64,000 nucleotides of DNA from Nitratireductor soli (GCF_001050155.1 NZ_LFVY01000015.1:78818-142817); one strand, 5' to 3'; numbered from the stretch's first letter, positions 42,503 to 51,697 are shown. A program made the numbers and translations. Notes: generated by a model from the letters alone, not told the origin.

Positions 42503-42579
42503 GTGCGCAGCACGCAGGCGGATGAGGGGCAGACCGCACCTGCACAAAGGAACTCCACCAAAAGGAATCCCCTCCGCCC

Positions 42580-43434
42580 ATGGACCCGCTCTCCGCATGG
42601 ATCGCAGACTGGAAAATCCCCATCGGCCGATGGGGCCGTGACTTCTTCGATTTCCTGACGACCAACTTCGCCTGGGTCTTCGACACGCTGGCCGATGTGT
42701 TGGCCAGCATCCTCGATGCCTTCGTCGATCTGCTGCTGGCGGTTCCACCGATCCTGCTGGTGCTGATCGTCGCTGCAATCGCCTATGCGCTGCAGCGCTC
42801 CTGGAAACTGGCAATTGCCGTGGCCCTCGGCCTGCTCTTCATCATCAATCAGGGACTGTGGAAGGAGACCATCGAGACGCTGGTGCTGGTGGTCGCCGCC
42901 GCCACCGTATCCATGGCCATCGGCGTGCCGGTCGGCATATGGGCGGCGCACAACCCGCGGGTCTACAAGGTACTGCGCCCCGTTCTGGACCTCATGCAGA
43001 CCTTGCCGACTTTCGTCTATCTGATTCCCGTTCTTATTCTTTTCGGCCTCGGCGCCGCCCCCGGCCTGATCGTCACCGTCATCTTCGCCGCCCCCGCCCC
43101 CATTCGCCTGACCTATCTCGGCATCACCTCCGTGCCGCAGCCGATGCTGGAAGCCGGCCAGGCGTTCGGCGCGACGAAGCGGCAATTGCTGTGGAAGGTG
43201 GAACTGCCGGCCGCCCTGCCCTCGATCATGGCCGGGCTGACCCAGTGCATCATGCTGTCGCTGTCGATGGTGGTCATCGCCGCGCTGATCGGTGCCGACG
43301 GGCTCGGCAAGCCGGTGGTCAGGGCGCTGAACTCGGTCAACATCCCGCTTGGGCTCGAGGCGGGGCTGGCCATCGTCGTTCTGGCGATCATCCTCGACCG
43401 CATCGCCCGCATCGAGCGGGGGAGCGACCGATGA
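42580..43434 (+). CDS. choW: Choline ABC transporter, permease
   Basis: 284 residues, one polypeptide with about seven membrane spans and the binding-protein-dependent-transport EAA loop: TSVPQPMLEAGQAFGATKRQLLWKVELPAALPSIMAG (about 187-223), which docks the ATPase. It is homologous to ProW/OpuAB. PTFVYLIPVLILFGLGAAPGLI is another family hallmark. It forms the inner-membrane channel for choline. Its stop overlaps the choV start by four bases (ATGA). Confidence 0.95.
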   Translation: MDPLSAWIADWKIPIGRWGRDFFDFLTTNFAWVFDTLADVLASILDAFVDLLLAVPPILLVLIVAAIAYALQRSWKLAIAVALGLLFIINQGLWKETIETLVLVVAAATVSMAIGVPVGIWAAHNPRVYKVLRPVLDLMQTLPTFVYLIPVLILFGLGAAPGLIVTVIFAAPAPIRLTYLGITSVPQPMLEAGQAFGATKRQLLWKVELPAALPSIMAGLTQCIMLSLSMVVIAALIGADGLGKPVVRALNSVNIPLGLEAGLAIVVLAIILDRIARIERGSDR

Positions 43435-44618
43435 CCACGGCAGTGAATTTTCAACAGGTGGACATCCTGTTCGGCACCGATCGGCAAAGGGCCGACGCGC
43501 TGCCGCTGGTCGATGCCGGCAAGAGCCGCGCCGACATCCTGGCCGAGACCGGCGCAGTGCTCGGCTGCGCCGGTTGCGACCTGACGGTCGAGCGCGGCGA
43601 GATTTCCGTGCTGATGGGGCTTTCGGGTTCGGGCAAATCGACCCTTTTGCGCGCCGTCAACCGGCTCAACACCGTGGCGCGCGGCCATGTCACCGTGCAT
43701 GACGGCGACTGGCAGGCCGATGTCGTGACCTGCTCGCAAGCGGAGCTCAGGAAAATCCGCCGCGAATGCGTGGCGATGGTGTTCCAGCAATTCGCCCTTT
43801 TGCCCTGGCGCACCGTGGCGGAAAACGTCGGCTTCGGCCTGGAACTGGCCGGTGTGCCCGCCAGGGAGCGCACCGAGCGCGTCATGGCGCAGCTCGAACT
43901 GGTGCATCTCACCGACTGGGCCGGCAAATACGCGCACGAATTGTCCGGCGGCATGCAGCAGCGCGTCGGCCTCGCCCGCGCCTTCGCCACACAGGCGCCG
44001 ATCCTGCTGATGGACGAGCCTTTCTCGGCGCTCGATCCGCTGATCCGCACCAAGCTGCAGGACGAGCTGCTGGAACTCCAGGACCGGCTGAAGAAGACGA
44101 TCCTCTTCGTCAGCCACGATCTGGAGGAGGCCCTGAAGATCGGCAACCGCATCTCGATCATGGAGGGTGGCCGCATCGTCCAGACCGGCACGCCGGAGGA
44201 CATCGTCCTGCGGCCGGAAAACGATTACGTCCGCGACTTCATCGCCAATGTGAACCCGCTCTCGGTGCTGACGGCGTGGAACGTGATGCGCGACGTGCGC
44301 GACCTGGAGGCGGCGGGCGACGGCTGGATGTGGCTCGACCGTCGCCAGACGACCCGCTTCAAGCTCGACGCCAACATGCTGGTGATCGACGCCGAGCGCA
44401 ATGGCGCGCCGGCCATCTGGGTCTCCTGCGACAACATGGAGAAGATGCCGGAAGACAGGCCGAAGGTCTATTGGGCCACCGCCGGCACGCCGCTGAAGAC
44501 GGTGATGCAGGCCATGCACCAGTCGCAGACCGCACCGGTCGCGCTGTTCGACGAGGCCTCGCGCTTTGTCGGCGCCATCGGCATCCGCGATGTGCTGAGG
44601 GCGGTGATCAGGCGGTAG
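43431..44618 (+). CDS. choV: Choline ABC transporter, ATP-binding protein
   Basis: 395 residues of the ProV/OpuAA type. Walker A GLSGSGKST at 63-71, Q-loop in VFQQFALLPWRTV, ABC signature HELSGGMQQRVGLARAFA, Walker B APILLMDEPFSALD, and H-loop in FVSHDLEEAL. The C-terminal 120 residues (after IVLRPENDYVRDFIANV) are the CBS-like regulatory part seen in osmoprotectant transporters. It energises choline import; choline feeds glycine betaine synthesis. The start overlaps choW; the long upstream frame reaching 42858 is a shadow. Confidence 0.95.
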   Translation: MTTAVNFQQVDILFGTDRQRADALPLVDAGKSRADILAETGAVLGCAGCDLTVERGEISVLMGLSGSGKSTLLRAVNRLNTVARGHVTVHDGDWQADVVTCSQAELRKIRRECVAMVFQQFALLPWRTVAENVGFGLELAGVPARERTERVMAQLELVHLTDWAGKYAHELSGGMQQRVGLARAFATQAPILLMDEPFSALDPLIRTKLQDELLELQDRLKKTILFVSHDLEEALKIGNRISIMEGGRIVQTGTPEDIVLRPENDYVRDFIANVNPLSVLTAWNVMRDVRDLEAAGDGWMWLDRRQTTRFKLDANMLVIDAERNGAPAIWVSCDNMEKMPEDRPKVYWATAGTPLKTVMQAMHQSQTAPVALFDEASRFVGAIGIRDVLRAVIRR

Positions 44619-44633
44619 TGTGGGAACGACACC

Positions 44634-44809
44634 CCCTTCGTCATCCCGGCCGAGCGAAGCGAGAGCCGGGACCCATTGAGAAGCGCGGACGTTCTCCGCA
44701 GCGGGCGGGGCAGTGCCGACATGCGCCAAGGTGAGAACCGGGTAGCGCTTTACGTTGCTCGTCCAATAGGCCCCGGATAGCCCTCACGGGCTTCCGGGGT
44801 GACGAAGGG
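44634..44809. repeat. 176-bp element bounded by 16-bp inverted repeats
   Basis: The left end is CCCTTCGTCATCCCGG (44634-44649) and the right end CCGGGGTGACGAAGGG (44794-44809), inverted with one mismatch. Just inside the left end CCCGGC...GAGCGAAGCGAGA...GCCGGG forms a REP-like hairpin. It carries no reading frame of note and occupies most of the 291-base gap between choV and the SDR gene. It looks like a REPIN or small MITE. Confidence 0.65.
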
Positions 44810-44909
44810 AACCGTCGGATGAGCGTCAACCGTCGCTCTTTGTTCCACCTTCCCCGATGCGAGAAGCCCCGCTACTGTGCCCGCATCTTAACCCAAGGGA
44901 GACCAGTTC

Positions 44910-45671
44910 ATGAATCCATCCGGCATTGTTGCGATCGTCACGGGCGGCGGCTCGGGGCTTGGCGAGGCCACGGCGCGGGCGCTGGCGGCGAAGGGCGCGA
45001 AGATCGCGATTGCCGATGTGGGCATGGAGCGGGCCGAGAACGTGGCGGCCGATCTGGGCGGCATCGCCGTCAAATGCGACGTGACCAGCGCCGAGGATGG
45101 CGAGAACGCCATCAGGACGGTGAGCGAGAAGCTCGGCGGGCCACGCATCCTCGTCAATTGCGCCGGCATCGCCATCGCCGTCAAGACGGTCGGCAAGGAC
45201 GGCCCGCACCCGCTCGACCTTTATCGCAAGGTCATCGAGATCAATCTGATCGGCTCGTTCAACATGATCCGCCTGTTTGCCGCAAAGGCGCAGGAGCTGG
45301 ACCCGCTCGAGGGCGGTGAGCGCGGCGTCATCATCAACACCGCCTCGGTGGCCGCCTTCGACGGCCAGGTCGGCCAGGCCGCCTATTCCTCGTCGAAGGG
45401 CGGCATTGTCGGCATGACCCTGCCGATCGCCCGCGACCTGTCGCGCGCCGGCATCCGCGTCTGCACCATCGCGCCGGGCATCTTCAAGACGCCGATGATG
45501 GCTGGCCTGCCGGAAGACGCCCAGGCATCGCTCGGCCAACAGGTGCCGTTCCCGCCACGGCTCGGCGAACCTTCCGAATATGCCAGCCTCGCCTGCCACA
45601 TCGTCGAGAACCAGATGCTGAACGGCGAGACGATCCGCCTCGACGGCGCCATCCGCATGGCGCCCCGATAG
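44910..45671 (+). CDS. Short-chain dehydrogenase (3-hydroxyacyl-CoA dehydrogenase type II-like)
   Basis: 253 residues. The NAD-binding loop [11 protein letters not shown] (11-21), the NAG-type motif [10 protein letters not shown], and the catalytic [20 protein letters not shown] with Tyr and Lys in Y-x-x-x-K are all present. The overall pattern (long insertion [30 protein letters not shown]) is that of the HSD17B10/type II 3-hydroxyacyl-CoA dehydrogenase group. It would oxidise 3-hydroxyacyl-CoA in fatty-acid or branched-chain breakdown. The CoA-transferase gene follows after seven bases, in keeping with that role. Confidence 0.88.
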   Translation: MNPSGIVAIVTGGGSGLGEATARALAAKGAKIAIADVGMERAENVAADLGGIAVKCDVTSAEDGENAIRTVSEKLGGPRILVNCAGIAIAVKTVGKDGPHPLDLYRKVIEINLIGSFNMIRLFAAKAQELDPLEGGERGVIINTASVAAFDGQVGQAAYSSSKGGIVGMTLPIARDLSRAGIRVCTIAPGIFKTPMMAGLPEDAQASLGQQVPFPPRLGEPSEYASLACHIVENQMLNGETIRLDGAIRMAPR

Positions 45672-45678
45672 GACGGGC

Positions 45679-46842
45679 ATGGACGACGCGCGCAAGGGAC
45701 CTCTGGCCGGCCTGGCGATCATGGAAATGGCGGGACTGGGACCGGTGCCGCTCGCCGGGCTGATGCTGGCCGAGATGGGCGCGCAGGTGTTGCGCGTCGA
45801 GCGCAAGGACGCGGCGCGCGCCTTCCTGAACGTGCCGCCGCAATACGACCTCGACCGGCATGGACGGGAGATCCTGAAGCTCGATCTGAAGACGGACGAG
45901 GGCCGCGCCCTGCTCCTGAAGCTGATCGGGGGCGCCGACGTGCTCATCGAGGGCTTTCGCCCCGGCGTGATGGAGCGGCTGGGCGCCGGGCCGGATGTGG
46001 CGCTTGCGCGCAATCCGCGCCTCGTCTACGGCCGCATGACCGGGTTCGGCCAGGAGGGGCCGCTCGCCGCCCGCGCCGGCCACGACCTCACTTATCTGGC
46101 CTATAGCGGCGTGCTTTCGATGATCGGCCGCAAGGACGCGCCGCCCGCGCCGCCGCTCAATCTCGTCGGCGACTATGGCGGCGGGACGATGTTCCTGATC
46201 GCCGGCGTGCTGGCGGCGCTCGTCGAGCGCGCGCAGTCGGGCAAGGGACAGGTGGTCGACGCGGCCATGATCGACGGCGCATCGATGCTGGCCGCACCGT
46301 TTTTCGGCTTCGCCGCCACCGGCTTCTGGCGGCAGCAGCGCGGCGAGAACCTGCTCGACGGCGGCGCGCCCTTCTACGACACCTACGAGGCCGCCGATGG
46401 CGGGCACGTGGCGGTTGCCTGCCTGGAGCCGCAATTCTTCGCCGAGTTCGCCCGCCTGCTGCCGCTCGAAGCGCGCTTCGCCCAGGCACAATACGATCAG
46501 GCGGGCTGGCCGGACATGCGCGCCGCCATTGCAGCCAGGATCAGTGAGAAGCCGCGCGACGCCTGGGCGGCGCTGTTTGCCGAGACCGATGCCTGCGTCG
46601 CGCCGGTCCTGTCGCTCAAGGAGGCGGCCGGGCATCCACACAATCGCGCCCGCGACACCCATGCGGCACGCGACGGGTTTACCCGGCCTGCCCCCGCGCC
46701 GCGCTTTTCGCGCACGCCGGGCGCCGTGTCGGAGCCGGCCCGGCCGGCAACCGCGCTCGCCCGCTTCGGCATCACGCCGGAAGACGCCGAGAGACTTGCA
46801 GCCGACGGCATCATCGGCGATGGAGACGCTTCAACCAATTGA
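45679..46842 (+). CDS. CaiB/BaiF-family CoA-transferase (alpha-methylacyl-CoA racemase-like)
   Basis: 387 residues of class III CoA-transferase type. The opening GLAIMEMAGLGPVPLAGLMLAEMGAQVLRVERKD is the family CoA-binding start, DVLIEGFRPGVMERLGAGPD contains the catalytic loop, and GKGQVVDAAMIDGASML is another diagnostic block. It is closest to alpha-methylacyl-CoA racemases, which invert 2-methylacyl-CoA before beta-oxidation, but it could be a true CoA-transferase. It lies between the SDR gene and the HugZ-like gene and is probably in one operon with both. Confidence 0.88.
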   Translation: MDDARKGPLAGLAIMEMAGLGPVPLAGLMLAEMGAQVLRVERKDAARAFLNVPPQYDLDRHGREILKLDLKTDEGRALLLKLIGGADVLIEGFRPGVMERLGAGPDVALARNPRLVYGRMTGFGQEGPLAARAGHDLTYLAYSGVLSMIGRKDAPPAPPLNLVGDYGGGTMFLIAGVLAALVERAQSGKGQVVDAAMIDGASMLAAPFFGFAATGFWRQQRGENLLDGGAPFYDTYEAADGGHVAVACLEPQFFAEFARLLPLEARFAQAQYDQAGWPDMRAAIAARISEKPRDAWAALFAETDACVAPVLSLKEAAGHPHNRARDTHAARDGFTRPAPAPRFSRTPGAVSEPARPATALARFGITPEDAERLAADGIIGDGDASTN

Positions 46843-46849
46843 GGCGAAG

Positions 46850-47617
46850 ATGAGCGAAGCGAAAAAAGACGTCCTCCTGGAAACCGACGCGGCGGCCATC
46901 AGGCTTGCCAGAACCCTTTTGCGTGCCGCCCGCTTCGCCGCCCTGGCGACGCTCGACCCGGAGGACGGCGCCCCCTTCGCCACGCGCGTCGCCACCGCAA
47001 CGGACATGGATGGCGCGCCGCTGATCCTCGTCTCCGGCCTTTCGGCCCATACGAAGGGACTGGAAGCCGAACCGCGCTGCTCGCTGCTTCTCGGCGAACC
47101 GGGAAAAGGCGACCCGCTGGCGCACCCCCGCCTGTCGCTGAAGGCAACGGCTCGCAAGCTCGAACGCGGCAGCGACGCGCAGCTTCGCGCCGAGCGCCGC
47201 TACCTCGCCCGTCATCCGAAGGCGAAGCTCTATATCGGCTTTCCCGACTTCGCCCTGTATCGCCTGGAACCGGACGCCGCCCTGCTCAATGGCGGCTTTG
47301 CCCGCGCCTATCGCCTGCTGCGCGACGAATTGCTGACCGATAGCCCGGCGCTCGCCGCGCTGGCCGAGGCCGAACACGGCGCCATCGCCCATATGAACAG
47401 CGACCATGCGGACGCCGTGGAAAACTATGCGCGCCACTTCGCCGGCGGCCCCGCCGGCAAATGGCAACTGACCGGCATCGACCCGGACGGCATCGACCTG
47501 GCGCTCGGCGACGAGACGCGGCGCATCTTCTTCGCCGAACCGCTGACCGATGCCGGCCAAATGCGCCCCATGCTGGTGGCGATGGCCAAGGAGGCCCGCG
47601 CGGGCCTTGGCGGATGA
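46850..47617 (+). CDS. HugZ-like heme-utilisation / PNPOx-fold protein with DUF2470
   Basis: 255 residues. The N-terminal split-barrel of the pyridoxamine-phosphate-oxidase fold (ARFAALATLDPEDGAPFATRVATATDMDG) and a C-terminal DUF2470 domain (EHGAIAHMNSDHADAVENYA) together match the HugZ/HutZ-like heme oxygenases and related proteins. Such proteins bind or degrade heme in the cytoplasm. The axial-ligand His has not been located with certainty. GAGG precedes ATG 46850, seven bases after the CoA-transferase stop. It overlaps the methyltransferase gene by four bases. Confidence 0.85.
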   Translation: MSEAKKDVLLETDAAAIRLARTLLRAARFAALATLDPEDGAPFATRVATATDMDGAPLILVSGLSAHTKGLEAEPRCSLLLGEPGKGDPLAHPRLSLKATARKLERGSDAQLRAERRYLARHPKAKLYIGFPDFALYRLEPDAALLNGGFARAYRLLRDELLTDSPALAALAEAEHGAIAHMNSDHADAVENYARHFAGGPAGKWQLTGIDPDGIDLALGDETRRIFFAEPLTDAGQMRPMLVAMAKEARAGLGG

Positions 47618-48420
47618 CACGCGCGCTGATCGAGATCGACGACGCCGACGATCCGCGCATCGCCGCCTATCGCGACATTCGCGAGCGCGACCTGGTCGGC
47701 CGCCAGGGCCGCTTCGTCGCCGAGGGGCGCGTGGTGCTCAACGTGCTGTTCTCGACCAGCCGCTTTGCGGCCGAAAGCGTATTTTTGCGTGAGAACCGGG
47801 TGGCGGGGCTCGGCGAGCTCATCGCCCGCATCCCCGCCGATGTGCCGGTCTATGTCGCGGGCGCGGCGGTGATGGACGCGATCGCCGGCTTCGAAATGCA
47901 TCGCGGCGTCCTGGCCGTCGGCCGGAAGCCGGACACCGACGGCGCCGCGCTGCTCGACGCCCTGCCCCGCTCGGCGCTGGTCGTCGCCCTGTCGGGCATT
48001 GCCAACCATGACAATATGGGGTCGATCTTCCGCAACGCGGCCGCGTTCGGCGCCGCCGCCGTTCTCCTGACCGAGGATTGCTGCGACCCGCTCTACCGCA
48101 AGGCGATCCGCGTCTCGGTGGGGGCGGCGCTGAAAGTGCCGTTCGCCCGCTTCGCTGAAGCCGAGGGGCTGGCCGAAGCGCTTGACGCACGCGGGTTTTC
48201 GCTTCTGGGCTTAAGCCCGCGCGGCACGCAGGACATCGCCGATGTGCGGCGCGCCGACCGCCAGGCGCTGTTCCTCGGCAGCGAGGGAGACGGCCTGTCG
48301 GCGGAATTGATGCATCGCCTGCCGACGGCGCGCATCGCCATGATGGAGGATTTCGACAGCCTCAACGTGGCGGCCGCCTCGGCGATCGCGCTGCACCGGC
48401 TGTGGCGGGCGGGAGCCTAG
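47614..48420 (+). CDS. TrmH/SpoU-family RNA 2'-O-methyltransferase
   Basis: 268 residues. The N-terminal RNA-binding part (FVAEGRVVLNVLF) is followed by the SPOUT knot with its three motifs: LSGIANHDNMGSIFRNAAAFGA (motif 1), LFLGSEGDGLSAEL (motif 2) and MMEDFDSLNVAAASAIALHRL (motif 3). It should methylate a ribose 2'-OH of rRNA or tRNA using S-adenosylmethionine; the target cannot be told. The start overlaps the HugZ-like stop (ATGA), so it is coupled to that gene. Confidence 0.92.
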   Translation: MTRALIEIDDADDPRIAAYRDIRERDLVGRQGRFVAEGRVVLNVLFSTSRFAAESVFLRENRVAGLGELIARIPADVPVYVAGAAVMDAIAGFEMHRGVLAVGRKPDTDGAALLDALPRSALVVALSGIANHDNMGSIFRNAAAFGAAAVLLTEDCCDPLYRKAIRVSVGAALKVPFARFAEAEGLAEALDARGFSLLGLSPRGTQDIADVRRADRQALFLGSEGDGLSAELMHRLPTARIAMMEDFDSLNVAAASAIALHRLWRAGA

Positions 48421-48481
48421 CATTACAGGTGCGACAGGGCGCCAGCGTGAAAAAACAGTAGAACTAGACAGAAATCACTTG

Positions 48482-49732
48482 TTACCGGTTACCGGCCGCC
48501 TCGCGCAGGGCGCGGATGCGGTCGGCAAGGCTGAGGGGATGCGCGCCGGAGGCCGCATCCTGCATGGCCGACAGCGCCTGGTCGACGGGCGAACCGGTGC
48601 CCTCCAGCGCCGCCGTCAGGCTGACCACTTCGGCCGCCAGGCTGGCGATCTGTTCGCGCAAGGCCGCGTCATCGCCCCCCGCATCACTGCCGCCATGGCC
48701 AGGCGCGGTCTTGTCGCCCGCCGCCTGCAATGCGCCGCGCAGCTTCTTGTTTTCCTTGAGAAGCGTCGAAAGGCGCGCTTGCAGTTTTTCCCGCTCGGCG
48801 GAAGACACACCTGCCGGAGCGCTGGTTGCGCCGGTTGAGCCGCTGCCGGCCATGAGGCTGCGCATCTGCAAGGATTTGTCGGCCAGTTCCATCGCCAGCC
48901 GGTCGCGCTCCTCTTCCGCCGCGCGCAGCCGCTTGGCAGCGTCCGCCGACAGGCTTGCAGCACTCATTTCCTTGGTTTCCTTGCGCAAACGGGCCACCTC
49001 GCTTTCGCGCCGCTCCAGCTTCTCCTGCTCATTGGACAGGGCGGTCATCTGGCTCTCCAGCTTCCTTTGCAGGTCGGCGTTGCGCTTTTCCTCCACCCGC
49101 AACCTGGCATCCGCCTGCTTGTGCGCGGCGACGGCCTCGCGCATGCCGCGCACGGCTTCCTTGCGCTGGTTGCGCGCCGCGCTCAACTCGTCTTCCAGCT
49201 TGCGCACGTCGGTTTCGCGCGCCGCCAACTCGATCTGCCGGCTGCTTGCCGCAAGGCGCTCCTCCTCGTGCATTTCCTCGAGCCGTTCGAGCGCGCTGCC
49301 GCGCGCCTCCAACTCGGCCAGAGCCGCCTCGAGGCGATCCGACAGGTCGGCGATGGTCCGGGCCGCCTGGTCGAGCGCGGCGGACTGCTCGGCCGTCTCG
49401 CCGCGCAACGCGGCGATCGCCTCGTCCTGCGCGGCGCGCGCCTCGGCAAGGGTTTTCGCCTCCTCGCCGATGCGCGACAACTCGACCAATTGCGTCGATG
49501 TCTTCCGGTTCAGCGCCTCGATGTTCATTTCCAGCCGACGCGCGGCCATGGCGTGCCCCGCCCTCAGCCGATCCTTCTCGGCCTCCAGCTCATTGGCCGA
49601 CAAAGGCATGGAGGCTTCGATGCGCTTGGTGGTGAGATGAACCGCGCGCCGCCAGAACAGCGGCGCCGCCAGCAACGCCAGGAAGCCGGCGGAGAAAAAC
49701 CCCAGGAGGAAAAGCAGTATGGTCTGGATCAC
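48482..49732 (-). CDS. Membrane-anchored coiled-coil protein of unknown function
   Basis: About 416 residues from a GTG at 49732. A membrane span lies at the very N-terminus (IQTILLFLLGFFSAGFLALLAAPLFWRRAV), and then a continuous coiled coil of about 280 residues (EKDRLRAGHAMAARRLEMNI through ELADKSLQMRSL). A Gly/Ser-rich linker and a short C-terminal helix pair (PLSLADRIRALREAA) finish it. The frame can be extended to a TTG at 49819, but that would overlap the eipA terminator. GACAGG lies eight bases before the chosen GTG. Function unknown. Confidence 0.72.
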   Translation of the reverse strand: MIQTILLFLLGFFSAGFLALLAAPLFWRRAVHLTTKRIEASMPLSANELEAEKDRLRAGHAMAARRLEMNIEALNRKTSTQLVELSRIGEEAKTLAEARAAQDEAIAALRGETAEQSAALDQAARTIADLSDRLEAALAELEARGSALERLEEMHEEERLAASSRQIELAARETDVRKLEDELSAARNQRKEAVRGMREAVAAHKQADARLRVEEKRNADLQRKLESQMTALSNEQEKLERRESEVARLRKETKEMSAASLSADAAKRLRAAEEERDRLAMELADKSLQMRSLMAGSGSTGATSAPAGVSSAEREKLQARLSTLLKENKKLRGALQAAGDKTAPGHGGSDAGGDDAALREQIASLAAEVVSLTAALEGTGSPVDQALSAMQDAASGAHPLSLADRIRALREAAGNR

Positions 49733-49800
49733 CGCGCAAACCTGTCTCACTACGGAAGCAAGCAACCGACCCACATGCGGGCCTCTCCCTTGCGTCACGC

Positions 49801-49829
49801 AAAAACCCCGGCGCGTCAAGCCGCGCCGG
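49801..49829 (-). terminator. Intrinsic terminator of eipA
   Basis: On the minus strand CCGGCGCG, GCTTGA, CGCGCCGG is followed by GG and TTTTT. Perfect 8-bp stem plus T-tract, located 69 bases after the eipA stop codon. Confidence 0.85.
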
Positions 49830-49897
49830 CCCGGGCGTCATCGCCCGGCGCATATGACGCTACACGGGCGCCTTGTTTTAACGCAGTTTCCCGGCAA

Positions 49898-50560
49898 TCA
49901 GAACGGGTTCCAGGTGGGACCGGGGGTCAGCTTCAGATATCCGAGATTGACGCCCAGCCGCGCACCGACGCCGGTGCGGATCGGCACCAGGACCATGTCG
50001 TTGTTCTTCAAGGCGTTGAAGCCGAGGCCCGCCACCAGATAGGCCGAGCCGGCCACACCGGCAAAGCGCTTGTACAGCGCATCGACCGAATTCAGATTGT
50101 AGACGAGGATCATCACGCGCGATCCGTTGCCGCCGAAATCCCAGCCGATCGACGGGCCCTGCCAATACACCGGATGATCCCCGGCATTCTTCGTGTGCAG
50201 TTTGCCTTCACCGTAGATCAGGCCGCCGACGAATGCGCCGGACGCCTCCTCGCCCAACACGTAGCCGTTGGGCAGGCCATAGGACGAGAACACTTTTTCG
50301 ACGACGGTCGCCAATCCGCCGGTGGTCGCGCCGAAGAAGCCGTGCCCGGCATCGACGATCTCCTGCGCCGTATAGCCATTGTCGGCACGCGCCGCCGACC
50401 CCGCCGACAGGAAGGCGACGCCAAGGGTGAGCAGGAACAAGGCGGCACCGACGTGCCGCGCCCAGCCGAACAGCCGCGAACGGTGCGCGACCGGTTTGTT
50501 TTCCGCATCCACACCGCCGCCATGCGACGCCGTCTGACTGCAAAACGCTATCACAGGCAT
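49898..50560 (-). CDS. eipA: EipA-like envelope integrity protein (DUF1134)
   Basis: 220 residues. After an unusually long 45-residue N-terminus comes a membrane/signal segment (WARHVGAALFLLTLGVAFLSAGSAARA), then the DUF1134 domain: GYTAQEIVDAGHGFFGATTGGLATVVEKVF, SIGWDFGGNGSRVMILVYNL and the C-terminal GVGARLGVNLGYLKLT. In Brucella abortus the DUF1134 protein EipA is periplasmic, protects the envelope and is activated by CtrA. There it also neighbours chpT and ctrA, as here. CGGAG precedes ATG 50560; the frame continues further upstream but lacks a site. Confidence 0.85.
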   Translation of the reverse strand: MPVIAFCSQTASHGGGVDAENKPVAHRSRLFGWARHVGAALFLLTLGVAFLSAGSAARADNGYTAQEIVDAGHGFFGATTGGLATVVEKVFSSYGLPNGYVLGEEASGAFVGGLIYGEGKLHTKNAGDHPVYWQGPSIGWDFGGNGSRVMILVYNLNSVDALYKRFAGVAGSAYLVAGLGFNALKNNDMVLVPIRTGVGARLGVNLGYLKLTPGPTWNPF

Positions 50561-51064
50561 ATACAAATCTCCGTCCGTGAGGGGGCGCGCGGCAATCGGC
50601 CGACGCCTCTCCCGCCGCCCCGCAACGAGCCACGATTTCCTAAAAATAGACCGCGAATCTTTTCCAACCATTAACCTCGTCTGCAAACATGGCGGGTCGA
50701 TGGCCGTTTCCCCTCCTGGTTGCCGGCAAAACCCGGCCCCGGCGCCGCATTGGAGCGCCGTGCGTTCATTCGGACGCAGGAAGGACGATCCAGCATTTTG
50801 AATCTATGCATCGTGCTTTCCGAAAATCGATTCCGATTTTCGGGCCGATGCTATAGCCGCCAAGCTGTTGCCGCGATTGTCGGGCCTGTGTAACCAAAGA
50901 CGGCGCGTTCCACGATCTGATTCGCTCGCAGGCCGATCCCGGATTTCGGCGCGACACCGCGGGAAGATCGCCCGGGCATCGCGAGAGCAAAGACCCCGCC
51001 AAAATCACCGCTTCGGGTGGGATTGCGGCTTTATTTGGCAACAACATCTGGAGGACAGGTGACC
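50561..51064. promoter_or_regulatory. eipA-chpT divergent intergenic region (504 bp)
   Basis: No gene seen. Near eipA the plus strand has CCATTAACC (50670-50678), a TTAA-containing half-site like those bound by CtrA. The region also holds a palindromic repeat at 50808-50851 and, overlapping the eipA start, a 16-base remnant of the two-hairpin repeat head (50534-50549, CTGACTGCAAAACGCT). Assignment of CtrA control is by analogy with Brucella. Confidence 0.4.
50808..50851. repeat. Rhizobial-type palindromic repeat
   Basis: GCATCG, TGCTTT, CCGAAAATCG, ATT, CCGATTTTCGG, GC, CGATGC: nested inverted repeats making a 44-bp hairpin. It resembles RIME-type elements common in rhizobial intergenic DNA. 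Directly before it stands AGCATTTTG, the first nine bases of the two-hairpin repeat. Confidence 0.75.
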
Positions 51065-51697
51065 ATGTCCGAACTTCTCTCCCTGAGCGCGCCCGATCTT
51101 GCCGCTCTTTTGTGCAGCCGCGTGTGCCACGACATCATTTCGCCGGTCGGCGCCATCAACAATGGGCTGGAACTTCTCGACGAGGGCGGCGCTGACGAGG
51201 ACGCGATGAGGCTGATCCGCGCCAGCGCGGTCAACGCCTCGGCGCGCCTGCAGTTCGCCCGCATCGCCTTTGGCGCCGCAGGCTCGGCCGGCATGCAGAT
51301 CGACACGGGCGACGCCCAGGCGGTCGCCACCGCTTTTCTCGCCAATGAAAAACCGGATCTCGAATGGACGGGCGTGCGCGCGCTGCTGCCGAAGAACCAG
51401 GTCAAGCTGTTGCTCAACCTGGTGCTCGTCGCCAACGCGGCGATCCCGCGCGGCGGCCGGCTGCGCGTGGCGCTGGAGGCCGAGGGTAGCAACCCCGCCT
51501 TCACCATCGCCGCCGAAGGCCCGATGCTGCGCGTGCCGCCGAAATTCCTGGAGCTGCATTCGGGCGGCCGCCCGGAAGAACCGATCGACGCCCACAGCGT
51601 GCAATTCTACTACACGTTGCTCCTGGCCAGGGAAACCGGCATGCAGATCAACATCCGCGCCACCGCCGAAGAGATCATTCTCAGCGCCGGCGCCTGA
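51065..51697 (+). CDS. chpT: Histidine phosphotransferase ChpT
   Basis: 210 residues with a degenerate dimeric histidine-kinase fold. The phospho-accepting His22 is in VCHDIISPVGAINNGLELLDEG, and the pseudo-ATPase part (KLLLNLVLVANAAIPRGGRL) retains only part of the N-box, as in Caulobacter and Brucella ChpT. It shuttles phosphate from the hybrid kinase CckA to CtrA and CpdR in the cytoplasm. ATG 51065 is used because homologues begin MSEL; an upstream in-frame ATG at 51017 adds a segment with no family match. GGAGG lies upstream. Confidence 0.93.
   Translation: MSELLSLSAPDLAALLCSRVCHDIISPVGAINNGLELLDEGGADEDAMRLIRASAVNASARLQFARIAFGAAGSAGMQIDTGDAQAVATAFLANEKPDLEWTGVRALLPKNQVKLLLNLVLVANAAIPRGGRLRVALEAEGSNPAFTIAAEGPMLRVPPKFLELHSGGRPEEPIDAHSVQFYYTLLLARETGMQINIRATAEEIILSAGA

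Noticed and set aside
42858..43430. 191-codon N-terminal extension of choV
   Set aside because: It overlaps choW in another frame and is not ABC-like; the ATG at 43431 overlaps the choW stop as expected for coupled genes.
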